DNA from: CAG-170 sp022779365
GTDB taxonomy: Bacteria > Bacillota > Clostridia > Oscillospirales > Oscillospiraceae
Assembly: GCA_022779365.1 (NCBI GenBank)
Contig: JALFSI010000032.1
Location: forward strand, 1 to 64,000
Length of the DNA: 64,000 nt
Direction of reading: 5' to 3'
In this document: positions 59,042 to 64,000 of the stretch, in pieces
Layout of the letters: each line of letters opens with the position of its first letter
How positions within the stretch are numbered: position 1 is the first letter of the stretch
The notes under the pieces: generated by a model
Seen by the model: only the letters and a program-made list of their open reading frames with translations
Databases searched by the model: none
Told to the model about the DNA's origin: nothing
Program-made: the position numbers and the translations under genes

Positions 59042-60297
59042 GGCGTCGCTCCTTTCATCGTTTCAAGATCGTCCCAGAAGCGGGGGTAGGATTTGGAGGT
59101 CGTTTCACTGCCGCGCACCGTGACCGGCGCGGCACACAGCGCCGCTGCGATGGCGGCGGACATGGCGATGCGGTGGTCGCCGCACGCGTCCGCCGTGCCG
59201 CCCGTGAGCGGCGCGCCGCCGAGGATGTCCAGCCCGTCCGGCAGCTCGCGCACGCGCCCGCCGAGGGCGGTGAGCATCTGCGCGACCGAGGCAAGGCGGT
59301 CGGATTCCTTCAGCCGCAGCCGCGCGGCGTTTACGATATGCGTCTCGCCGTCTGCCGCGGCGGCGACCACGCTTAAGATCGGGATGAGGTCGGGGATCTG
59401 TCCGGCATCAATGGTAATGGCGCGCAGCGGTTGCCGGCGGACCGTTACCGCGTCGGCATCCGTCCACTGAACGTCTGCGCCAAGCTCCCGCAGGAGCGTC
59501 AGCACGGCGCGGTCCGGCTGCGCGGAATCGCGCCGCAGACCCGACACCGTCACGCCGCGCGCCGACAGCGCGCCCGCGCACAGGAAAAACGCGGCGGAGG
59601 ACCAGTCGCCCTCAACTGGGAGCACCTCCGGCAGCCGCACCGTCTGCCCGCCGGGGATGTCCCAGCCGCCGGGGGCGCGTGAAAGCCGGACGCCGCCTGT
59701 CTCCAGCGCTTGCTCCGTCATGCGCACATACGCCGCCGACTGGAGCGCCGTGGTCAGCAGCAAGGTGCTGTGTTCGCTCAAAAACGGCAGCGCCAGCAGC
59801 AGACCCGTGATGTACTGCGAGGAAATATTGCCGGGGAGCATAAACTCGCCGCCTGTGAGCTGCCCGCTGCAATAGAGCTTTGCGCCCTCGGTACGCAGCA
59901 CCATACCGTGCTGCGTGAGCTGCTGATCCAGCGGGGCGAGCGGGCGCTCCGCCAGCCGCCCCTCGCGCAGGAACACGGCGTTTGCGCCGAGCAGCCCGCA
60001 CACGGGGAGCAAAAACCGCAGCGTCGAGCCGCTTTCACGGCACGGAAGCTCGCAAAGCCCCTTCGGTACGCGCACGATGGGCGAAACGCGCAGCCCCTCC
60101 GGCATTTGCCGGATGTCTGCCCCCAGCGCCGTCAGGCAGTGCACGGTGGCGAGAATATCGTCCGAAAAGCCGTCCAGCCTCAGCTCAACCGGCGCAGCGC
60201 CGAGCGCGGCGCAGATGAGCAGGCGGTGCGCCTGCGATTTGGACGCCGGGATGCGCACGCTGCCGGAAAGCGCCCCCGGCTGGACCGTGCGCGTCAT
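59038..60297 (-). CDS. aroA: 3-phosphoshikimate 1-carboxyvinyltransferase (EPSP synthase)
   Basis: 419 residues: SGSVRIPASKSQAHRLLI (S3P-binding Lys/Ser/Arg), ESGSTLRFLLPV, and KESDRLASVAQMLTALGG with DHRIAMSAAIAA near the end. RLKESDR and GSTLRF are of the ordinary pattern. GDWSSAAFFLCAGALS is also present. The ATG at 60297 overlaps the aroB stop (ATGA); the longer frame has no site. Confidence 0.96.
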   Translation of the reverse strand: MTRTVQPGALSGSVRIPASKSQAHRLLICAALGAAPVELRLDGFSDDILATVHCLTALGADIRQMPEGLRVSPIVRVPKGLCELPCRESGSTLRFLLPVCGLLGANAVFLREGRLAERPLAPLDQQLTQHGMVLRTEGAKLYCSGQLTGGEFMLPGNISSQYITGLLLALPFLSEHSTLLLTTALQSAAYVRMTEQALETGGVRLSRAPGGWDIPGGQTVRLPEVLPVEGDWSSAAFFLCAGALSARGVTVSGLRRDSAQPDRAVLTLLRELGADVQWTDADAVTVRRQPLRAITIDAGQIPDLIPILSVVAAAADGETHIVNAARLRLKESDRLASVAQMLTALGGRVRELPDGLDILGGAPLTGGTADACGDHRIAMSAAIAAALCAAPVTVRGSETTSKSYPRFWDDLETMKGATP

Positions 60298-61352
60298 TTC
60301 GCGCCTCCCGCCGCGAGCCACGCGGGCACGTCCGAAAGCGCCGCCGGTTCAATACGGCAGTGTCCCAGCCGGTCGGGCACGATCAGGTGGATGGAGCTTC
60401 CCTCGATCTTTTTGTCGGCGCACAGCGCGCCGTAGAGCATATCCGCCGAAAAATCGGTTTCAGACGGCAGCCCATACTGCCGCAGCAGCGCCAGCAACGC
60501 CTCCGGCACGTCCGCGCCGCAAAGCCCGCGCGCACACGCCGCGCGCGACGCCATCGCCATGCCGATGGCAACGGCGCTGCCATGTGAAACGGCAAAGCGG
60601 CTGCACGCCTCCACCGCGTGCCCGAACGTGTGCCCGAAATTCAGAAGCTGCCGCCGTCCGCGGTCAAATTCGTCCTCGCTGACCACGTCGCGCTTCATGC
60701 GCACGCACGTCGTCACGACGTGCTCAAGCTGCTCGCGCGCGGGCGTTTCGGAAAGCTGGCGCAGGAACTCGGCATTGTCGATCATGCCGTATTTGATGAC
60801 CTCGGCGCAGCCGTCGCGGAACGTCTGCTCAGGAAGAGACCCAAGCGTATCAAGGTCGCACAGGACGATGGACGGCTGGTGGAAGCAGCCGGCGAGATTT
60901 TTGCCCGCCGGCAGATCGACCGCCGTCTTGCCGCCGACCGAGGAATCGACCGCCGCGAGGAGCGTCGTGGGCACCTGCACATAGCGGATGCCGCGCAGAT
61001 ACGTCGCCGCCGCAAAGCCGCCGAGGTCGCCCGTCACGCCGCCGCCCAGCGCCACGAGCACATCTGTGCGCGTCAGGCGCTTTTCGGCAAGGAAATTCAC
61101 AAGCTCGGCGTAGGTCGTGAGATTTTTAGAAGCCTCGCCGTGCGGAAATACAAAGGGAACGACGCGATAGCCCGCGTTTTCAAGCTGCGTACAAAGCGCC
61201 GCGCCGTAGAGCGAAAAGACCGTGTCGTCCGAAACGACCGCCGCCGTCTCGCCGCCGCACACCGCGCGCACGCGCTCACCCGCCGATGCGAGCAGTCCGT
61301 GCCCGATCTCAACGGTATAGGGGATGCGCGTTTTGACCTCGACCTGTGTCAT
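60294..61352 (-). CDS. aroB: 3-dehydroquinate synthase
   Basis: 352 residues, NAD- and Zn-dependent: FPHGEASKNLTTYAEL, GGGVTGDLGGFAAATYLRGIRYVQVPTTLLAAVDSSVGGKTAVD, and the metal ligands E (CAEVIKYGMI) and H (NFGHTFGHAVEA, plus HGSAVAIGM). The ATG at 61352 follows GGAGGAGATCGACGG and overlaps the tyrA stop. Confidence 0.97.
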   Translation of the reverse strand: MTQVEVKTRIPYTVEIGHGLLASAGERVRAVCGGETAAVVSDDTVFSLYGAALCTQLENAGYRVVPFVFPHGEASKNLTTYAELVNFLAEKRLTRTDVLVALGGGVTGDLGGFAAATYLRGIRYVQVPTTLLAAVDSSVGGKTAVDLPAGKNLAGCFHQPSIVLCDLDTLGSLPEQTFRDGCAEVIKYGMIDNAEFLRQLSETPAREQLEHVVTTCVRMKRDVVSEDEFDRGRRQLLNFGHTFGHAVEACSRFAVSHGSAVAIGMAMASRAACARGLCGADVPEALLALLRQYGLPSETDFSADMLYGALCADKKIEGSSIHLIVPDRLGHCRIEPAALSDVPAWLAAGGAK

Positions 61353-62179
61353 CCGTCGATCTCCTCCTTCCGGCGTTTGCCGTCCTCCAAAAGCTGCGTC
61401 AGGCGCGAAAGGTCGTTTTCCGCGATGGCGTCGCGGTACTCGGTCAGATGCCCGATCAGCCAGTCGAGCTCCCGTATCAGGCAGTCGCCGTTTTCCAGAA
61501 ACAGCTCCGCCCACATCGGTGCGTTCAGCCACGCGACGCGCGTTAAGTCCTTGTAGCTGCCGGCGGAAAAGCCCTTGTGCGCCTGCGCCGTCGGGCTTTT
61601 TACATACGCGTTCGACACGACGTGCGCAAGCTGCGAGGTAAAGGCGATCATCTCATCGTGCCGTTCCGCCGTGGTGACGGAAAACCGCCCGAAGCCCGCC
61701 GGGGCGAGCAGCGCCTTCGCGCGCTCCAAAAGCGCGATGTCGTCAAAGCGCGGCGGCACGAGCACCATCGGCGCGCGGTGATAGAGGTTGGCGCGCGCGT
61801 TCACAAAGCCGCCCAGATGGCTTCCCGCCATGGGGTGTCCGCCGATGTAGGTAAAGCGATATTCCTCCGCCAGCGGCATGAGCGCGCCGCAGACCACGCG
61901 CTTTGTGCCGCAGCAGTCGATGACGAGCGGGTGCTGCCCAATGTGCGGCGCGAGCGCCCGCACCGCCTCGATCGCCGCCAGCGGCGTGATGCACACGAGC
62001 ACAATGTCGCACTGCGAGACGCTTTCGGCGTCGAGCTTGCCGTCCACCGCACCGTAAATTTCGGCAAAGGAGAAGATGGACGCGTCGCGGTCATCCGCCA
62101 GCACGCGCCAGCCCGCGTCGTGATACGCCTTGGCGAATGAACCGCCGATCAGCCCCAGACCGATGATGCCCGCCGTCAT
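61349..62179 (-). CDS. tyrA: Prephenate dehydrogenase
   Basis: 276 residues, NAD-binding GIIGLGLIGGSFAKAYHDAG, then CDIVLVCITPLAA, GGHPMAGSHLGGF and TSQLAHVVSNAYVKS with catalytic His/Ser region. Oxidises prephenate to 4-hydroxyphenylpyruvate for Tyr. No chorismate mutase or ACT domain, so feedback by Tyr is probably absent or acts elsewhere. Overlaps both neighbours by 4 bases. Confidence 0.95.
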   Translation of the reverse strand: MTAGIIGLGLIGGSFAKAYHDAGWRVLADDRDASIFSFAEIYGAVDGKLDAESVSQCDIVLVCITPLAAIEAVRALAPHIGQHPLVIDCCGTKRVVCGALMPLAEEYRFTYIGGHPMAGSHLGGFVNARANLYHRAPMVLVPPRFDDIALLERAKALLAPAGFGRFSVTTAERHDEMIAFTSQLAHVVSNAYVKSPTAQAHKGFSAGSYKDLTRVAWLNAPMWAELFLENGDCLIRELDWLIGHLTEYRDAIAENDLSRLTQLLEDGKRRKEEIDG

Positions 62180-63180
62180 GCCTGCACCGCCTGCCGCACC
62201 GCGGCGACCTTCCGGCTCAGGTGCAAAAACTGCTCCGGCGTGAGCGACTGCGCGCCGTCACACAGCGCGTGGATGGGATCGTTGTGGACCTCGATCATCA
62301 GCCCGTCCGCACCGCACGCCGCGCCCGCCAGCGCCATGGGCTCGACCAGCCGGGCAATGCCCGTGGCATGGCTCGGATCGACGATGACCGGCAGGTGCGA
62401 CAGCTCATGCAGCATCGGCACGGCGGAGAGGTCCAGCGTGTTGCGCGTGAGCGTTTCATAGGTGCGGATGCCGCGCTCGCAGAGAATGACCTGCTCGTTA
62501 CCGCTCGCCATGATGTATTCCGCACTCATTAAAAGCTCCGTCATCGTGTTCGCCAGTCCGCGCTTGAGCAGGATGGGCTTGCGGAGCTTGCCAAGCTCCT
62601 GAAGCAGGTCAAAATTCTGCATATTGCGCGCGCCGACCTGGATGATGTCCACATCTTCAAAAAGATCGAGCGCGCTCACGCTCATGATCTCCGTCACGAT
62701 GGGAAGCCCGGTCTCTTTCCGCGCCAGCTTTAGAAGCTCCAGACCATTGGCCTTCAAGCCCTGGAAGGCATAGGGCGAGGTGCGGGGCTTGAACGCGCCG
62801 CCGCGCAAAATTTTCGCGCCCGCCTTTTTGACCTCCGTCGCTACCGCCACGATCTGCTCTTCGGACTCGACCGAGCACGGACCTGCGATGAGGCAGAAGT
62901 TTCCGCCGCCGAGCTTGGCATCGCCCACGGTGATGACGGTATCGTCAGGGTGGAATTTGCGGTTGCAGCACTTGAAGGGGTCGGTCACGCGCTTGACCGA
63001 CTCCACGATGTCCAGACTGCTGACAAGGTCAATGTCCAGACTGCGCGTATCGCCGATCAGACCGAGAATGGTATGGTACTCGCCGACGGAGACGTGCACG
63101 CCGAGATTTTGCGCGCGAAACCATTCGATGAGCTGATTTTTCCGTTCTTCCGAGGTGGTGGGTTTGAGAATGACGACCAT
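62176..63180 (-). CDS. aroF: 3-deoxy-7-phosphoheptulonate synthase (DAHP synthase)
   Basis: 334 residues of the type I-beta class: an N-terminal ferredoxin-like regulatory domain (1-70, MVVILKPTTSEERKNQLIEWF) and the TIM barrel with GPCSVES, GGAFKPRTSPYAFQG, LLKRGLANTMTELLMSAEYI, ILCERGIRTYE and DPSHATG. Condenses PEP and erythrose 4-phosphate, the entry step. It heads the operon behind the attenuator leader; AGGAGGCTTTTACC precedes the ATG. Confidence 0.97.
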   Translation of the reverse strand: MVVILKPTTSEERKNQLIEWFRAQNLGVHVSVGEYHTILGLIGDTRSLDIDLVSSLDIVESVKRVTDPFKCCNRKFHPDDTVITVGDAKLGGGNFCLIAGPCSVESEEQIVAVATEVKKAGAKILRGGAFKPRTSPYAFQGLKANGLELLKLARKETGLPIVTEIMSVSALDLFEDVDIIQVGARNMQNFDLLQELGKLRKPILLKRGLANTMTELLMSAEYIMASGNEQVILCERGIRTYETLTRNTLDLSAVPMLHELSHLPVIVDPSHATGIARLVEPMALAGAACGADGLMIEVHNDPIHALCDGAQSLTPEQFLHLSRKVAAVRQAVQA

Positions 63181-63201
63181 GGTAAAAGCCTCCTAGCATA
63201 C

Positions 63202-63268
63202 AAAAAACGGCACAGACCGTAATCTGTGCCGCAAAAAACGAAACCTGATTTTGTGCATCACAAATTAC
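63202..63268 (-). promoter_or_regulatory. Transcription attenuator of the aromatic operon
   Basis: Terminator on the minus strand: CGGCACAGA/TCTGTGCCG (63208-63216 and 63223-63231) plus U6 (63202-63207). Competing antiterminator: minus-strand GTAATTTGTG (63259-63268) pairs along all 10 positions, with one G-U, with CACAGATTAC of the terminator arm and loop. TTTGTG/CACAAA (63251-63264) can sequester that strand, and TACTATG/CATAGTA spans the leader stop codon. Confidence 0.72.
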
Positions 63269-63273
63269 CCTTA

Positions 63274-63330
63274 CTATGCGTTCATAGTAAAGTAAAAATA
63301 GTAGGATGCAGCAAAAATGGACTGGTTCAT
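63274..63330 (-). CDS. Phe/Tyr-rich attenuator leader peptide
   Basis: An 18-codon frame MNQSIFAASYYFYFTMNA, with ATG at 63330, preceded by CGGGAG at an 8-base spacing and stop TAG at 63274. Phe6 and the run Y10-Y11-F12-Y13-F14 give six Phe/Tyr codons of 18, matching the products of the operon; no Trp codon occurs. It starts about 27 bases after the predicted transcription start and ends a few bases before the antiterminator strand. This is the expected form of a ribosome-stalling leader like pheL, here in a Firmicute-type genome. Confidence 0.75.
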   Translation of the reverse strand: MNQSIFAASYYFYFTMNA

Positions 63331-63363
63331 TATAAAATCTCCCGAATACTTGATTCTGCGTGT

Positions 63364-63392
63364 ATTCTACTGCGGGAGGCGGAAAATGTCAA
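63364..63392 (-). promoter_or_regulatory. Promoter of the aromatic operon
   Basis: Minus-strand TTGACA (63387-63392), exactly 17-base spacer, TAGAAT (63364-63369). Strong by consensus. Confidence 0.85.
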
Positions 63393-63491
63393 TAACAAAG
63401 TGACGCGCGAAAGAAAAAGATTCTCGCACATCCGCTTGTTTTTTTGTGCGGTTTGTGGTATTTGTAAGAAAACGCGGAAAGGAGTCTTTGT

Positions 63492-64000
63492 ATGAAGGTA
63501 TTGTTGCTCAACGGCAGCCCACATGAGTTTGGCTGCACCTATACGGCGCTGCGCGAGGTGGCGGGGGCACTGGAAGAGGGCGGCGTGGAGACGGAGATCT
63601 TCTGGATCGGCAATAAGCCGCAGGGCGGCTGCATCGCCTGCGGCGCGTGCGGCAAAACGGGCAAGTGCGCCTTTGACGGCGGTGTGAACGACTTTGCCCG
63701 GTGCGCGCAGACGGCGGACGGGTTCGTGTTCGGCTCGCCGGTGCATTATGCCGCCATATCCGGCGATCTCAAGGGCTTTCTCGACCGGCTGTTTTACTCC
63801 GCCCCGCAGGGGACGTTCCGGCTCAAGCCCGCGGCGGTGGTCGTGAGCGCGCGGCGCGGCGGCACAACGGCGGCGTATGAGCAGCTTCTCAAATACCCCG
63901 GCATCTCCGAAATGCCCATCATCTCCTCGCGCTACTGGAATATGGTCCATGGCGCGACGCCCGACGACGTGCGGCAGGACGAAGAGGGGCTTGCGTGTAT
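63492..64000 (+). CDS. Flavodoxin-like NAD(P)H-dependent FMN reductase (partial)
   Basis: The first 169 residues of a gene cut by the window edge: MKVLLLNGSPHEFGCTYTALREV is the FMN phosphate-binding start, then CIACGACGKTGKCAFDGGVNDF with clustered cysteines, GSPVHYAAISGDLKGFLDRLFY and ARRGGTTAAYEQLLKYPG. It belongs to the iron-sulfur-flavoprotein-like/multimeric flavodoxin WrbA-like branch; the cysteine group may hold a cluster. AAAGGAGTCTTTGT precedes the ATG. The C-terminus is not seen. Confidence 0.88.
   Translation, partial: MKVLLLNGSPHEFGCTYTALREVAGALEEGGVETEIFWIGNKPQGGCIACGACGKTGKCAFDGGVNDFARCAQTADGFVFGSPVHYAAISGDLKGFLDRLFYSAPQGTFRLKPAAVVVSARRGGTTAAYEQLLKYPGISEMPIISSRYWNMVHGATPDDVRQDEEGLAC

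Noticed and set aside
63181..63330. T-box riboswitch before aroF
   Set aside because: The conserved T-box sequence and specifier-loop layout are absent; the leader is too short, and an aromatic leader peptide explains it better.

Overview
The window is a high-GC chromosomal segment from an anaerobic, low-oxygen-tolerance Firmicute. The best fit is Clostridia, family Oscillospiraceae/Ruminococcaceae. Evidence: the ylxM-ffh-rpsP-khpA order, a DegV protein, DUF1836, DUF4317, DUF3786 and DUF896 proteins, a C_GCAxxG_C_C protein, rubrerythrin, a group-B-like [FeFe] hydrogenase, TTG starts after strong Shine-Dalgarno sites, and families of GC-rich palindromes between genes. No rRNA, CRISPR array, prophage or intact insertion sequence was seen. 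The last gene runs off the right edge.

Layout. 0-9.4 kb: housekeeping and small redox genes (degV, DUF1836, an XRE regulator, tRNA-Glu and tRNA-Met, mtaB, a D,D-carboxypeptidase, a polyferredoxin, and the SRP/ribosome operon ylxM-ffh-rpsP-khpA). 9.5-23.7 kb: an S-layer-anchored phosphodiester glycosidase; a redox cluster ([FeFe] hydrogenase, RACo-like ASKHA protein, DUF3786 protein, trigger-factor-like isomerase without a ribosome-binding domain); an ECF sigma/anti-sigma pair; an MBOAT/DHHW acyl-transfer pair behind ylmH; and an M14 peptidase. 23.8-35.7 kb: a lower-GC catabolic island. A MerR-XRE-cupin regulator faces an operon for a formyltransferase-like protein, an ADP-forming acyl-CoA synthetase, an HMGL/LeuA-family lyase-synthase, a 2-hydroxyacid dehydrogenase, an SDR and a complete Liv ABC importer; the operon starts with a structured leader. 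35.7-38.8 kb: a metal P-type ATPase, a small HMA protein and an ArsR-AraC fusion regulator. 39.2-45.3 kb: a sugar or polyol operon (Gfo/Idh/MocA dehydrogenase, isomerase, Mgl-type ABC importer). 45.7-51.3 kb: glycine-riboswitch-controlled glyA, a PHP phosphatase, an RlmI-like methyltransferase, rubrerythrin and a NagD-like phosphatase. 51.4-53.9 kb: a CopA ATPase with a CopZ-like domain fused at its C-terminus. 54-63.4 kb: DUF4317, then a complete minus-strand shikimate/Phe/Tyr operon. 63.5 kb to the end: a partial flavodoxin-like reductase.

The aromatic operon holds, in transcription order, aroF, tyrA, aroB, aroA, aroC, pheA, a fused aroE-aroK, and aroQ. Together they cover every step from erythrose-4-phosphate plus PEP to prephenate and on to the keto acids of Phe and Tyr. 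Nearly every junction overlaps. A near-consensus promoter precedes an 18-codon leader peptide (MNQSIFAASYYFYFTMNA) containing a Tyr-Tyr-Phe-Tyr-Phe run. A 10-bp antiterminator partner and a factor-independent terminator follow, all upstream of aroF. This is the strongest regulatory discovery in the window.

Other signals worth following: the leader and enzyme set of the catabolic island; a possible terminator/antiterminator switch before the hydrogenase; the copA-copZ fusion that keeps its internal ribosome-binding site and ATG; two unusual regulator fusions; and several intergenic regions packed with back-to-back hairpins, some with tRNA-Glu-derived pieces.
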